Assembly (NCBI RefSeq): GCF_900177765.1
Contig: NZ_FXWI01000003.1
Coordinates: forward strand, 558,001-622,000
DNA: 64,000 nt
DNA from: Agreia sp. VKM Ac-1783
GTDB lineage: Bacteria; Actinomycetota; Actinomycetes; Actinomycetales; Microbacteriaceae
Direction: 5' to 3'
Position 1 is the first letter of the stretch; every line of letters starts with the position of its first letter. The notes below the pieces were generated by a model that saw only the letters and a program-made list of their open reading frames with translations, was not told where the DNA came from and ran no database searches. Below, piece after piece: positions 1 to 9,085 of the stretch. The translations under genes were made by a program, and so were the position numbers.

Positions 1-1
1 C

Positions 2-289
2 CCGGGCATCGGCTTCTCGAAGAATGCCGAGCACAATTGGGCGCTGCTGGGCCACTACGGCGAGCTCGCGGCGCTCGGGTTGCCCGTGCTCGTCGCGGCA
101 TCGCGCAAGGGATTCCTCGCGCCTCTCGTCGCCGAGGGTGCTGCTCCGGATGCACGGGATGCGCCGTCGGCCGTCCTTGCCGCGATCGCGGCCTCGCAGG
201 GCGCCTGGGCTGTGCGCGTGCACAACGTGGCCGAGACGCGAGCCGCCCTCGACGTAGCAGACGCGTGGCGAAGGGGTGCTCGATCATGA
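2..289 (+). CDS. folP: Dihydropteroate synthase, C-terminal fragment
   Basis: This is the last 95 codons of folP; the rest lies before the window. The first residues read PGIGFSKNAEHNWALL, the signature of the DHPS pterin-binding barrel (usually DPGIGFGK), followed by GLPVLVAASRKGFL, where the SRKGF segment carries the conserved Ser-Arg-Lys that contacts pterin and p-aminobenzoate. The C-terminal AWAVRVHNVAETRAALDVADA matches the strand with the conserved R-x-H that binds the diphosphate. The enzyme joins p-aminobenzoate to dihydropterin diphosphate in cytosolic folate synthesis. Its TGA overlaps the folB ATG (ATGA), so the fol genes are translationally coupled. Confidence 0.95.
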   Translation, partial: PGIGFSKNAEHNWALLGHYGELAALGLPVLVAASRKGFLAPLVAEGAAPDARDAPSAVLAAIAASQGAWAVRVHNVAETRAALDVADAWRRGARS

Positions 290-708
290 CCCACGACATC
301 GTGCCGGTCGACGACCTCGACACCCTCACCCTGACGGGCCTCGAGGTCTTCGCGCATCATGGCGTCTTCGACTTCGAGCGTGCCGACGGCCAGACGTTCC
401 TCCTCGACCTCACCGTGTGGCTCGACACCGTGCCAGCGGCAGAGGGCGACGACCTGGCACAGACCCTGCACTACGGCGAGCTGGCCGTCGAGGTGTCCGA
501 GGCAGCGGCTTCGGAGCCGGTGGACCTGATCGAGACGCTCGCCGAGCGCATCGCGTCCCTCGTTCTCGCGCATCCGGTCGCCCGACGAGTGAGGGTCACT
601 GTGCACAAGCCCGACGCACCCATCCCCGTTCCTTTCGCCGATGTCTCGATCACGATCGTTCGCCCCCGCGGTCGTCTCGGTGCCGCGACCACCGAGGCCG
701 CACGATGA
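286..708 (+). CDS. folB: Dihydroneopterin aldolase
   Basis: 140 aa, close to the usual ~120 aa FolB with a short N-terminal extension. LTGLEVFAHHGVFDFER is the FolB N-terminal signature, the GQTFLLDLTVWLD strand follows, then LHYGELAVEV and DLIETLAERIA with the catalytic-site Glu. VHKPDAPIPVPFADVSITI is the family C-terminus. It converts dihydroneopterin to hydroxymethyl-dihydropterin and glycolaldehyde, the step before FolK. The ATG overlaps the folP stop by 4 bp and the gene overlaps folK in the same way, which fixes the start. Confidence 0.96.
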   Translation: MTHDIVPVDDLDTLTLTGLEVFAHHGVFDFERADGQTFLLDLTVWLDTVPAAEGDDLAQTLHYGELAVEVSEAAASEPVDLIETLAERIASLVLAHPVARRVRVTVHKPDAPIPVPFADVSITIVRPRGRLGAATTEAAR

Positions 709-1226
709 GCACGTACGAGCCGGCGGGCACCCGCGCCGTCCTGGCTTTCGGCAGCAATCTCGGCAATCGCGGAGAGACGATCAACGACGCCATGGCCGAG
801 ATCTCGATGCTGCCCGGTGTCGTGATGATCGGGGAGTCCAGCCTGTACGAGACGGTGGCCGTGAAGCTGCACGGCATCGATCCAGACGCCCCCGCCTATC
901 TCAACGCGGCGGCGATCATCGAGACCACGCTCGCGCCGCACGCGTTGCTCGCCGCTCTCAACGAGATCGAACTGAGGCACGGCCGAGTGCGCGAAGAGCG
1001 TTGGGGCGACCGCACACTCGACATCGACGTCATCACCTATGGATCGCTCGAACTCGACGACGAGACTCTCACCCTGCCGCACCCGCGGGCCTGGCAGCGC
1101 GACTTCGTGCTCGCCCCGTGGCTCGAGCTCGACGCGGATGCGACGATCCCCGGCCGTGGCAGGGTCGACCTGCTGCTCGCGTCGACCGACGACACGGCCC
1201 GCCGAACCCGATCGGAGTCGATGTGA
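705..1226 (+). CDS. folK: Hydroxymethyldihydropterin pyrophosphokinase
   Basis: 173 aa, normal for HPPK. AVLAFGSNLGNR near residue 12 is the HPPK substrate loop, and WGDRTLDIDVI near residue 102 holds the paired Asp residues that bind two Mg2+ ions. LTLPHPRAWQRDFVLAPWLEL is the conserved C-terminal segment. It transfers diphosphate from ATP to 6-hydroxymethyl-7,8-dihydropterin. Start ATG overlaps the folB stop by 4 bp; its own stop overlaps the next GTG. Confidence 0.96.
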   Translation: MSTYEPAGTRAVLAFGSNLGNRGETINDAMAEISMLPGVVMIGESSLYETVAVKLHGIDPDAPAYLNAAAIIETTLAPHALLAALNEIELRHGRVREERWGDRTLDIDVITYGSLELDDETLTLPHPRAWQRDFVLAPWLELDADATIPGRGRVDLLLASTDDTARRTRSESM

Positions 1227-1678
1227 AGCGCACCACCCCGTTCCCCGTGATCGCTCTCGCGCTGGCAGGCGCCATCGTCGGTTTCCTCCTGCAGATCGGC
1301 CTCGCGTCCGGCGGCAGGCCGATCCTCGTTCCACCGGTCACCCTGCCGATCACTCTCGCGGCCGCCGGGGCGCTCGTACTCGCCTTCGCTATTCCCGTCT
1401 ACCGAGCCATCCGCGGGCCGGTTCGGCGGGAGATCAACCCGTTCAGGGCGATGCGCGTGGTGGTGCTCGCCAAGGCGTCGAGCCTCGTCGGCAGTCTTGT
1501 GGCGGGCTTCGGGCTCGGATGCACGATCTATGTCCTCTCGCGCGCGATCGTTCCGGAGGTCTCGTCGCTCTGGCTCTCTATCGCCAGCGCGGCCGGCGGG
1601 GTGGTGCTGCTCGTGGCCGGTCTGGTCGCCGAACAGCTCTGTGCGCTGCCGCCCGACGACTTCACCCCGGAGACCTGA
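1223..1678 (+). CDS. DUF3180 membrane protein
   Basis: 151 aa starting at a GTG that overlaps the folK stop (GTGA). Four hydrophobic segments can be seen: about 7-27, 36-58, 80-103 and 113-136, separated by short basic loops such as YRAIRGPVRREINPFRAMR. This position right after folK and this topology match the DUF3180 family, which is conserved in Actinobacteria and has no known function. The coupling with folK says only that it is co-expressed. Confidence 0.85.
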   Translation: MKRTTPFPVIALALAGAIVGFLLQIGLASGGRPILVPPVTLPITLAAAGALVLAFAIPVYRAIRGPVRREINPFRAMRVVVLAKASSLVGSLVAGFGLGCTIYVLSRAIVPEVSSLWLSIASAAGGVVLLVAGLVAEQLCALPPDDFTPET

Positions 1679-1679
1679 C

Positions 1680-2228
1680 ATGTCCGACCCTACGAACGCC
1701 GCCGGTGCAGACGCAAAGGACTCCTTCGGCTCCTCGCCCACGACGAAGCGCGTTGTGATCGGCGGGGAGTGGCGGCGCGTGAGCGCCAAGTACATCGGCG
1801 TCGAACTCGTCGGCGTCGCCCTCTTCGGCGTCGTGGCGATCGGCGCGACTCTCGTGTTCGCGCTCACGAAGTGGTTTGCCGAGCCGCTCGGATGGATCGC
1901 GGTGGGCGTAGCTGTCGTCGTCACGCTCGTAATGTTCGTCGTCGCGCCGCGGCGGGTGCGTTCGATCGGCTATCAGCTTCGCGACGATGACCTGCTCTTT
2001 CGCCGTGGCATCATGTTCCACCGCGTCGTCTCGGTGCCCTATGGCCGAATGCAGCTCATCGATATCAACAGGGGACCGGTCGCCCGCTTCCTCGGTCTCG
2101 CCGAGCTGCGTTTCGTGACGGCTGCGGCTGCCACCGGTGTCACGATCCCGGGGCTCCCCGACGCCGATGCCGACTCGCTGCGCGATGCGCTCGTATCGCT
2201 TGCCGAGACGCGCCGGGCGGGGCTGTGA
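1680..2228 (+). CDS. PH (bPH2/DUF304) domain membrane protein
   Basis: 182 aa. After a polar N-terminus there are two membrane helices (about 38-65 and 70-92), then a bacterial PH-like domain: RSIGYQLRDDDLLFRRGIMFHRVVSVPYGRMQLIDINRGPVARFLGL, the typical DUF304 core. It resembles YdbS. YdbS/YdbT pairs occur together in many Gram-positive bacteria; their role is unclear. The ATG lies 2 bp after the DUF3180 stop and the stop overlaps the next gene, which encodes the larger partner. Confidence 0.88.
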   Translation: MSDPTNAAGADAKDSFGSSPTTKRVVIGGEWRRVSAKYIGVELVGVALFGVVAIGATLVFALTKWFAEPLGWIAVGVAVVVTLVMFVVAPRRVRSIGYQLRDDDLLFRRGIMFHRVVSVPYGRMQLIDINRGPVARFLGLAELRFVTAAAATGVTIPGLPDADADSLRDALVSLAETRRAGL

Positions 2229-3835
2229 CCGAGCCCGTCACTCCACCGTTGCCGGGGGGCGGCGACTGGCTGCGCCTGCATCCGGCGACTCCGCTCCTCA
2301 AGGGAGGCATCGCCCTCATCGCGGTGATCGGTTTCGTGCTCGCGAACGTGCGCGAACGACTCATCGAGATGTTCGTCGGCGGCCCCGAGAGCGGCGATCT
2401 GTTCGATGAACTCAATCGTCGGGGCCACCTCGGCTGGGCGATCGCGATCGTGATCGGCGGCCTCGCTCTGGGCGTCGTGGCCTTCTATCTGTCGTGGCGC
2501 ATGCACACCTACCGCATCAACGACGAGGCGGTCGAGGTGCGCAGCGGCATCCTGTTCCGCACCCACCGCCAGGCTCGGCTCGATCGCATTCAGGGCATAG
2601 CCATCACGCGTCCGTTCATCGCGCGCCTGTTCGGAGCGGCCCGGCTCGAACTGAGCGTCGCGGGGCAGGACGCGAAGGTGCAGTTGGCCTATCTGCGCGG
2701 CAGCGACGTCGACCGCCTGCGGCACGACATCCTTCTGCTCGCTTCGGCGCGACGGGCAGAAGAGGGCGTCGCTCCGCTCGTGACGCCGAGCGGCGCGGCG
2801 GGGGTTCCGGATGCCGTCGGCCCGGACTCGATCATCGGCCGCCGGGTGACCGAGTTGCTGGCCCCTGAACTGGACCCCCAGGCGGCTCCGCCGGAGTCCG
2901 TCGTGCGCATCTCTCCGCTTCGACTGGCCGGATCGTTGCTCGCCAGCGGAGGAACGCTCGTCGTTCTCATCATCGCCATCGTGCTCGTCATCGTCACGGC
3001 CTCGGGCCGGGAGATCGGTTTCTTCTTCCTGTTGGTGCCGACATTCCTCGGTGGTGTGGGGTACTACGCGCGCAAGGTGACGCGCTCACTGCGGTTCTCC
3101 ATCGCGGCGACGCCCGATGGTGTTCGCGTCGGCTACGGACTTCTGACCACGTCGAACGACACCCTGCCACCCGGACGGATCCACGCGATCGAGGTCTACC
3201 AACCGCTTCTCTGGCGGCCCTTCGACTGGTGGGCGATCCGTATCAACAGGGCGGGCCACGCCTCCAGTGGATCGGGCAGCCAGCCGGCGACGACGATGCT
3301 TCCCGTCGGCACCCGCTCCGACGTCGACAAGGTGCTCGGTCTGCTCCTTCCGGGGCTTGCGAGTGCCGACACTCGGCATCTGATCCTGGCGGGGATGGTG
3401 TCGTCCGGCGCCACGCCGGGCTTCGCTGTCGACTTCGTCCCCGCACCGCGCCGCGGCCGGTGGCTACGTCCGTTCTCGTGGCGGCGCACCGGCTACGCCT
3501 TGGCGGGCGACGCCGTTCTGCTGCGCAAGGGCCTCGTGTGGCGACAACTCGTCGCGGTGCCGGCGGCACGCATCCAGAGTATTCGCATCGAGCAGGGACC
3601 ACTTGCTCGCGCCCTCGACCTCTGCTCCCTGACCCTCGACACCGTGGCCGGGCCGGTCTCTGCCACCCTGTCGGTGCTCGACAGGGCCGGCTCCATCAGC
3701 GCGTTCGACGCCATCAGCCGCGCGGCGACGACGGCCGGAGCTCTGGAAGACAGCTCGCGCCGACCGATGGGTGCGTCGTCGGGCGGCACGCGCTCAGCGG
3801 ATTCGCACCAGCAACGACCGGAGGACGATCGGTGA
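2225..3835 (+). CDS. PH (bPH2/DUF304) domain membrane protein, YdbT-like
   Basis: 536 aa, GTG start overlapping the preceding stop. The protein has a membrane-helix pair near 28-90, a first bPH2 domain (YRINDEAVEVRSGILFRTHRQARLDRIQGIAI), a second helix pair near 235-285, a second PH-like unit around residues 290-380 (GVRVGYGLLTTSNDTLPPGRIHAIEV) and a third around 420-500 (AVLLRKGLVWRQLVAVPAARIQSIRIEQGPLARAL). The multi-domain layout is that of YdbT. It probably works with the 182-aa YdbS-like neighbour. Function is unknown. Confidence 0.86.
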   Translation: MTEPVTPPLPGGGDWLRLHPATPLLKGGIALIAVIGFVLANVRERLIEMFVGGPESGDLFDELNRRGHLGWAIAIVIGGLALGVVAFYLSWRMHTYRINDEAVEVRSGILFRTHRQARLDRIQGIAITRPFIARLFGAARLELSVAGQDAKVQLAYLRGSDVDRLRHDILLLASARRAEEGVAPLVTPSGAAGVPDAVGPDSIIGRRVTELLAPELDPQAAPPESVVRISPLRLAGSLLASGGTLVVLIIAIVLVIVTASGREIGFFFLLVPTFLGGVGYYARKVTRSLRFSIAATPDGVRVGYGLLTTSNDTLPPGRIHAIEVYQPLLWRPFDWWAIRINRAGHASSGSGSQPATTMLPVGTRSDVDKVLGLLLPGLASADTRHLILAGMVSSGATPGFAVDFVPAPRRGRWLRPFSWRRTGYALAGDAVLLRKGLVWRQLVAVPAARIQSIRIEQGPLARALDLCSLTLDTVAGPVSATLSVLDRAGSISAFDAISRAATTAGALEDSSRRPMGASSGGTRSADSHQQRPEDDR

Positions 3836-4560
3836 ACCCTGCACAACGAAGCGGACGGCTCGGAATCGGCATCGTCGGCGCCGGGCGCGTCGGCCCCATC
3901 TTGGGCGCTGCGCTCGCCGGAGCGGGGCACGCGCTCGTGGGCGTCGCGGCGATCTCCGAGGAGAGCCGCGAGCGGGCCGATGCCATCCTTCCGGGAGTGC
4001 CGATCCTCGAGATTCCGCAGCTCATCGAACGCAGCGAGTTGGTCATTCTCGCGGTTCCTCAGTCGGAGCTTGCGACGCTGGTGCAGGGGCTCGCCGACAC
4101 GGGCAGTTGGCAGGCGGGCCAACTCGTCATGCACACCGCTCCCGGGCTCGGCGTCGGCGTACTCACCCCGGCACTCGCCCAAGGCGCGATTCCGCTCGCG
4201 GTGCACCCGGCCATGCAATTCACCGGGTCGAGCGTCGACATCGCGCGGCTTGTCGGCACCTGGTTCGCCGTCACCGCGCCCGGCCCCGTCCTTCCGATCG
4301 GCCAGGCCCTGGTCGTCGAGATGGGCGGCGAACCGGTGGTGGTGGCAGAGAACGACCGCGAGGCCTACGCGGAGGCGATCGAGACGGCGACGACCTTCTC
4401 GAGCGCCATCGTCGATCAGGCGACCAGCCTGCTGTCGGGCATCGGCGTTCCCGCTCCCGGACTCGTCCTCGGCCCCCTCGTGCGGTCGGCCGTCGAGAAC
4501 GCGCTGCACCGCGCGCGCGGCGACGACATAGGAGCCCACTTCGACTCGATCGGTGGCTGA
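3832..4560 (+). CDS. Rossmann/DUF2520 NAD(P)-binding protein
   Basis: 242 aa, GTG start overlapping the stop before it. IGIVGAGRVGPILGAALAGAG at residue 11 is a dinucleotide-binding Rossmann motif (GxGxxG), and VILAVPQSELATLV and HTAPGLGVGVL follow as in the DUF2520 family. The C-terminal helical half (AYAEAIETATTFSSAIVDQA) matches the DUF2520 dimerisation domain. The protein lies directly before panC, as in mycobacteria (Rv3603c region). The fold recalls ketopantoate reductase, so a role in pantothenate synthesis is possible but not shown. Confidence 0.85.
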   Translation: MNPAQRSGRLGIGIVGAGRVGPILGAALAGAGHALVGVAAISEESRERADAILPGVPILEIPQLIERSELVILAVPQSELATLVQGLADTGSWQAGQLVMHTAPGLGVGVLTPALAQGAIPLAVHPAMQFTGSSVDIARLVGTWFAVTAPGPVLPIGQALVVEMGGEPVVVAENDREAYAEAIETATTFSSAIVDQATSLLSGIGVPAPGLVLGPLVRSAVENALHRARGDDIGAHFDSIGG

Positions 4561-4591
4561 GCAGCGGGATCACCGGTCTCGCACAGGCACT

Positions 4592-4597
4592 AGCATC
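4592..4597 (+). promoter_or_regulatory. Probable -10 box for panC
   Basis: TAGCAT in the 90-bp gap before panC. It would give a short leader carrying the AAGGAG Shine-Dalgarno at 4639-4644, 6 nt before the panC GTG. Confidence 0.45.
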
Positions 4598-4650
4598 GAG
4601 GGTGGCGGCGAGCGGAACCTGCGCCCGTCGTCACGATTAAGGAGTCCCCA

Positions 4651-5535
4651 GTGACCGAAGTAGCCGATTCGATCGCGGGCGTTCGCACCCTGATCAGCGA
4701 CGCGAAGAAGGCGCTCATCGCCGAAGGCGTCGCCTCTCCGACGGTCTCTCTCGTTCCCACCATGGGCGCTCTGCACGACGGCCATCTCGCTCTCGTCGAA
4801 AAGGCCCGCGAGCGAGGCCACATCGTGGTGGTGTCGATCTTCGTCAACCCCACCCAGTTCTCTGCCTCCGAAGATCTGCAGCGCTACCCGCGTGATCTGC
4901 AGTCCGACCGCTCGATCCTCGATGGCTCGGCGCGAGAGGGCGATCGATCGATCATCGTGTTCGCGCCGTCGGTCGACGAGATGTACCCGAACGGCCCGAC
5001 GCAGACCACGGTCACCGCCGGTCGAGCGGGGTCGACGCTCGAGGGCAGAAGCCGCGCCGGTCACTTCGATGGCGTGCTCACCGTGGTGTCGAAGCTGCTC
5101 AACATCGTGGCGCCCGACGCGGTCTTCTTCGGCCGCAAAGACGCGCAGCAGGCGTTCCTCGTGGGGCGCATGATCGCCGACCTCAACTTCGCCACCGCAC
5201 TCGAGGTCGTCGATACCGTGCGCGAGAACGACGGTCTAGCGCTGTCGAGTCGCAATCGCTTTCTCGACGAGAAAGAGCGCCGCGCATCCCTCGTGCTCTC
5301 GCACATGCTCGAGGCCGCCGAATCGGCCGCCGATCGAGGAATCGACACGGTGATCGCGGCAGCTCAGTCCGTTGCCATGGGCGAACCCCTCGTGCAGGTC
5401 GACTATCTCGCAGTCGTCGACCCCGGCACTTTTCTCCCGGTCGACGACGACTATCGGGGCAGGGCCGTCGTGCTCGTCGCGGCGCGCGTCGGCTCCACAC
5501 GGCTGATCGACAACGAGACCATCTACCTGGGCTGA
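4651..5535 (+). CDS. panC: Pantothenate synthetase
   Basis: 294 aa. SLVPTMGALHDGHLALVEKA near residue 34 contains the HxGH nucleotidyl-transferase signature in its HDGH form. VVSIFVNPTQF and the later FFGRKDAQQAFLV (with GRKD) and LALSSRNRFLDEKER (with SSRN) are the other PanC motifs. It condenses pantoate and beta-alanine using ATP through a pantoyl-adenylate. The GTG start has a clear AAGGAG Shine-Dalgarno with 6 nt spacing. Confidence 0.97.
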   Translation: MTEVADSIAGVRTLISDAKKALIAEGVASPTVSLVPTMGALHDGHLALVEKARERGHIVVVSIFVNPTQFSASEDLQRYPRDLQSDRSILDGSAREGDRSIIVFAPSVDEMYPNGPTQTTVTAGRAGSTLEGRSRAGHFDGVLTVVSKLLNIVAPDAVFFGRKDAQQAFLVGRMIADLNFATALEVVDTVRENDGLALSSRNRFLDEKERRASLVLSHMLEAAESAADRGIDTVIAAAQSVAMGEPLVQVDYLAVVDPGTFLPVDDDYRGRAVVLVAARVGSTRLIDNETIYLG

Positions 5536-5562
5536 CCGCCGGGGAGAGTAGAGCGCACCCGG

Positions 5563-5568
5563 TAAACT
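5563..5568 (+). promoter_or_regulatory. Probable -10 box for lysS
   Basis: TAAACT 30 nt before the chosen lysS ATG. A transcript from here would begin around 5575, after the upstream in-frame GTG codons at 5570-5574, and would carry the GAGGAG at 5581-5586. This supports ATG 5599 as the start. Confidence 0.5.
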
Positions 5569-5598
5569 CGTGTGCGAACCGAGGAGAGATTCGCCCGC

Positions 5599-7110
5599 AT
5601 GAGTGACGCACCCAACGACCACGAGCTGACCGACGACGAGCAGCGGGCCGAGGTCGCGGAACAGAAGCTCGTGCGCTTGGCCAAGCGCGACCGGCTCATC
5701 GCATCCGGGGCCGAGGCCTACCCCGTGTCGGTGCCCGTCACGACGACGATCCCCGCTCTGCGCGAAAAGTACGGCGATCTCGTTGCCGACGATACGACCG
5801 GCGACATCGTCGGCGTCGCGGGCCGCGTCGTCTTCGCCCGCAACACCGGCAAGCTCTGCTTCGCCTCGCTGCAGGCCGGGGATGGCAGCCGGATCCAGGC
5901 CATGGTGTCGCTCGCGCAGGTCGGCGACGAGTCGCTGGCCGAGTGGAAAGAGCTGGTCGACCTGGGAGACCACGTCTTCGTCTCCGGCGAGGTCATCTCG
6001 AGTCGCCGCGGCGAACTCTCGATCATGGTCGCCGAGTGGAAGATCGCCTCGAAGGCTCTGTTGCCGTTGCCCAACCTGCACTCCGAGCTCAGCGAAGAGA
6101 CCCGCGTGCGCAGCCGCTACCTCGACCTGATCGTTCGCGACCAGGCGCGCGAGGTCGTGCGCACGAGGGCCAAGGCCGTCGCCTCCCTTCGCCAGACGTT
6201 CGCCGAGCGCGACTACATCGAGGTCGAGACCCCGATGCTGCAGACCATGCACGGAGGCGCCTCGGCGAGGCCGTTCGCCACGCACAGCAACGCTTTCGAC
6301 ACCGAGCTGTTCTTGCGTATCGCGCCCGAGCTCTTTCTCAAGCGCGCTGTCGTCGGCGGCATAGACCGCGTCTTCGAGATCAACCGCAACTTCCGCAACG
6401 AGGGCGCAGACTCCACGCACTCGCCCGAGTTCGCCATGCTCGAGTCGTACGAGGCATACGGCGACTACAACACCATGGCCGAACTCACGCAGACCCTCAT
6501 CCAGAACGCGGCGCTCGCCGTCGCCGGTTCGCACGTCGTGACGTGGGCAGACGGCACCGAGTACGATCTGGGCGGCGAGTGGGATCGCATCAGCATGTAC
6601 GGCTCGCTGTCGGATGCGGCCGGAATCGAGATCACGCCCGAGACCTCCGTCAGAGACCTGCAGGCGCTCGCCGACCGCGAGGGCGTCGAGGTGCACCTGC
6701 CCAATCACGGCAAGCTCGTCGAAGAGCTCTGGGAGCACTTCGTCAAGGGTGGGCTCACGAGGCCCACGTTCGTCATGGACTTCCCGGTCGAGACCAGTCC
6801 GCTCACCCGCGCTCACCGTTCCATCCCCGGCGTTGTCGAGAAGTGGGATCTCTACATCCGTGGGTTCGAGTTGGCGACTGCCTATTCCGAGCTCGTCGAC
6901 CCCGTCATCCAGCGCGAGCGCTTCATCGAGCAAGCGCGCCAGGGCGCCGCAGGAGATGTCGAGGCCATGCGCCTCGACGAGGAGTTTCTGCGCGCGCTCG
7001 AATTCGGCATGCCGCCCTCGGGCGGACTGGGAATGGGCATCGATCGACTTCTGATGGCCCTGACCGGCCTCGGCATCCGCGAGACCATCCTCTTTCCCCT
7101 GGTCAAGTAA
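5599..7110 (+). CDS. lysS: Lysyl-tRNA synthetase, class II
   Basis: 503 aa from ATG 5599, which has GAGGAG 12 nt upstream; an in-frame GTG 27 nt further up would add a poorly supported extension. An OB-fold anticodon-binding domain fills the first ~170 residues ([27 protein letters not shown]). The class II core follows: motif 1 region near [15 protein letters not shown], motif 2 [20 protein letters not shown], and motif 3 [15 protein letters not shown]. It charges tRNA-Lys with lysine. Confidence 0.97.
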   Translation: MSDAPNDHELTDDEQRAEVAEQKLVRLAKRDRLIASGAEAYPVSVPVTTTIPALREKYGDLVADDTTGDIVGVAGRVVFARNTGKLCFASLQAGDGSRIQAMVSLAQVGDESLAEWKELVDLGDHVFVSGEVISSRRGELSIMVAEWKIASKALLPLPNLHSELSEETRVRSRYLDLIVRDQAREVVRTRAKAVASLRQTFAERDYIEVETPMLQTMHGGASARPFATHSNAFDTELFLRIAPELFLKRAVVGGIDRVFEINRNFRNEGADSTHSPEFAMLESYEAYGDYNTMAELTQTLIQNAALAVAGSHVVTWADGTEYDLGGEWDRISMYGSLSDAAGIEITPETSVRDLQALADREGVEVHLPNHGKLVEELWEHFVKGGLTRPTFVMDFPVETSPLTRAHRSIPGVVEKWDLYIRGFELATAYSELVDPVIQRERFIEQARQGAAGDVEAMRLDEEFLRALEFGMPPSGGLGMGIDRLLMALTGLGIRETILFPLVK

Positions 7111-7120
7111 GGTCGGAATC

Positions 7121-7282
7121 ATGAGCTTCTTTGGCGGAAACAAGAATCCTCTCGATGACGACGGCAAGAAGAAAGACGGTCGAGTCAGCAATTCCAGGCT
7201 GTTCGTGTGGATCGTCGTGACCGCTGTCGCGCTCTATCTCATCGGCACCGGCGTCTACGGAATCATCACCAAGGGCAGCTGA
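7121..7282 (+). CDS. Small single-pass membrane protein
   Basis: 53 aa, beginning MSFFGGNKNPLDDDGKKK. A charged N-terminal half is followed by one membrane helix (about 28-49, FVWIVVTAVALYLIGTGVYGI) and a short KGS tail. It lies 10 bp after lysS. I do not recognise a family; similar tiny proteins downstream of lysS occur in relatives, but that is from memory. Confidence 0.65.
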   Translation: MSFFGGNKNPLDDDGKKKDGRVSNSRLFVWIVVTAVALYLIGTGVYGIITKGS

Positions 7283-7320
7283 GCGGTCGAGCTGCCGGGC
7301 GTCTCACCGGCATCGACTGC

Positions 7321-7326
7321 TAAACT
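7321..7326 (+). promoter_or_regulatory. -10 box for the 65-aa membrane protein gene
   Basis: TAAACT, 8 nt before ATG 7335, with no Shine-Dalgarno between. This suggests a nearly leaderless transcript. Confidence 0.5.
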
Positions 7327-7334
7327 CGCAGACC

Positions 7335-7532
7335 ATGGAAGACATTCTCGCCGGGCTGGGCGCCCTCGCCCCCACTGTGCTCGTCGGACTCGTCTTCTGG
7401 CTGGTCATGTTCGTGATTCTTCGCGCCGACAAGCACGAGCGCCGCGCTTTCTCGAAGATCGAAGCAGAAGAGCGCGCCAAGCTCGCTGAGTCGAGCGCTG
7501 CCCCGATCCACACCCCTACGCCCCGCAACTGA
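7335..7532 (+). CDS. Small membrane protein, coiled-coil tail
   Basis: 65 aa. One membrane helix (about 8-30, GALAPTVLVGLVFWLVMFVIL), then a highly charged helical stretch RADKHERRAFSKIEAEERAKLAE and a proline-rich end. Such a layout suggests a bitopic protein with a cytoplasmic tail. No function recognised. It has its own -10 box at 7321. Confidence 0.6.
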   Translation: MEDILAGLGALAPTVLVGLVFWLVMFVILRADKHERRAFSKIEAEERAKLAESSAAPIHTPTPRN

Positions 7533-7611
7533 ACCACGCGTTCGCCGTCTCCTCGGGGTCGTTCCGACACGCTACGGTTATCGTCGGGGCCGTAGTCGAG
7601 GGGAGCTCTCC

Positions 7612-9084
7612 GTGTTTGGAATCAATGCCGCGGGCTGGGTTCTCATCTTCGCCGTGCTCATCGATTTCCTCGTGCGCGTCACCGCGATCATCGTCGTTCC
7701 CCGCAACCGACGCCCGGCTACGGCCGTCGCCTGGCTCATGGCGATCTTCTTCCTGCCCTATATCGGCGTGCTCACCTTCCTGCTGATCGGCAGCTACAAA
7801 CTGCCCAAGAAGAGGCGTGACAAGCAGCAGGCGATCAACCAGTTCATTCTGGAGACGACCGAGGGCATCGACCTCGTCACCAAGAATCACGCCTGGCCGC
7901 CGTGGCTCGAGTCGGTGGTCGAGCTCAACCGCAATCTCGGTGCCATGCCGCTCGTCGGCGGCAACAACGCCAGCCTCATCGGCGACTACTCGCGCTCGAT
8001 CGCGGCGATGGCCGCCGATGTGGGCAAGGCTCGGCGCTACGTTCACGTCGAGTTCTACATCATGTCGTACGACACCGCATCGGAGGCGTTCTTCGAGGCT
8101 CTGGGAGCCGCCGTGAAGCGCGGCGTGACCGTGCGCGTGCTGCTCGACCACATCGCATCCATCAGATCGCCGCACCACCGCAGAACCACCAAGAAGCTCA
8201 CCGAGCTCGGAGTGCAGTGGTCGTTCATGCTGCCGGTGCAGCCTCTGCGCGGCAAGTACCAGCGCCCCGACCTGCGCAACCACCGCAAGCTGCTGATCAT
8301 CGACGGAAAGATCGGCTACATGGGGTCGCAGAACATGATCGACCGCAGCTACAACAAGCGGGGCAACATCCGTCGTGGCCTGCAATGGCAAGACCTCATG
8401 ACGCGCCTCGACGGCCCCATCGTGGCCGGCCTCAACGCCATCTTCATTACCGACTGGTACAGCGAGACCAACGAGCTGCTGATGCGCGAGACCGACCCGA
8501 TCACTCCCGACGTGGTCGAGGAAGCACCCGACTCCCTCGACTGCCAGGTCGTGCCTTCCGGCCCGGGATTCGAGGGTGAGAACAATCTCAGGCTCTTTTT
8601 GGCACTGCTCTACTACGCGCAGAACCGAATCATCGTCACGAGCCCGTATTTCGTTCCCGACGAAGCGATGCTCTACGCCATCACCACAGCGACTCAGCGG
8701 GGCGTCGAGGTCGAACTGTTCGTGTCGGAGATCGGCGATCAGGGCCTCGTTTATCACGCCCAGCGCTCGTACTACGAGGCTCTCCTTCGCGCCGGAGTGC
8801 GCATCTACATGTACCAAGCGCCATACATTCTGCACGCCAAGCACTTCACGATCGACGACGACGTGGCTGTCATCGGGTCGAGCAACATGGACATGCGGTC
8901 GTTTAGCTTGAACATGGAGGTCTCGCTCATGGTTCGCGGCCGCTCGTTCGTCTCAGAGATGCGCGAGATCGAAGACGGCTACAGAAAGGTCAGCCGCGAA
9001 CTCACCCTCGACGACTGGCTCACGCAGCCGCTCCGCTCGACGATTCTCGACAACCTGGCCAGGCTCACCAGCGCCCTTCAGTAG
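7612..9084 (+). CDS. cls: Cardiolipin synthase (PLD family)
   Basis: 490 aa, GTG start. Two N-terminal membrane helices (about 5-28 and 38-60) are followed by two phospholipase D domains. Each has an HxKxxxxD motif: NHRKLLIIDG near residue 223 and LHAKHFTIDDD near residue 405, each followed by the G-S-x-N strand (MGSQNM, IGSSNMDMRS). The enzyme joins phosphatidylglycerol units to cardiolipin at the membrane. The stop lies 1 bp from the end of the convergent pirin gene. Confidence 0.93.
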   Translation: MFGINAAGWVLIFAVLIDFLVRVTAIIVVPRNRRPATAVAWLMAIFFLPYIGVLTFLLIGSYKLPKKRRDKQQAINQFILETTEGIDLVTKNHAWPPWLESVVELNRNLGAMPLVGGNNASLIGDYSRSIAAMAADVGKARRYVHVEFYIMSYDTASEAFFEALGAAVKRGVTVRVLLDHIASIRSPHHRRTTKKLTELGVQWSFMLPVQPLRGKYQRPDLRNHRKLLIIDGKIGYMGSQNMIDRSYNKRGNIRRGLQWQDLMTRLDGPIVAGLNAIFITDWYSETNELLMRETDPITPDVVEEAPDSLDCQVVPSGPGFEGENNLRLFLALLYYAQNRIIVTSPYFVPDEAMLYAITTATQRGVEVELFVSEIGDQGLVYHAQRSYYEALLRAGVRIYMYQAPYILHAKHFTIDDDVAVIGSSNMDMRSFSLNMEVSLMVRGRSFVSEMREIEDGYRKVSRELTLDDWLTQPLRSTILDNLARLTSALQ

Positions 9085-9085
9085 C

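Noticed and set aside
5236-7191. 650-codon minus-strand frame opposite lysS
   Set aside because: Antisense shadow of LysS, with no motifs and no promoter; the same holds for the long frame opposite the AGPS gene (54835-56586).
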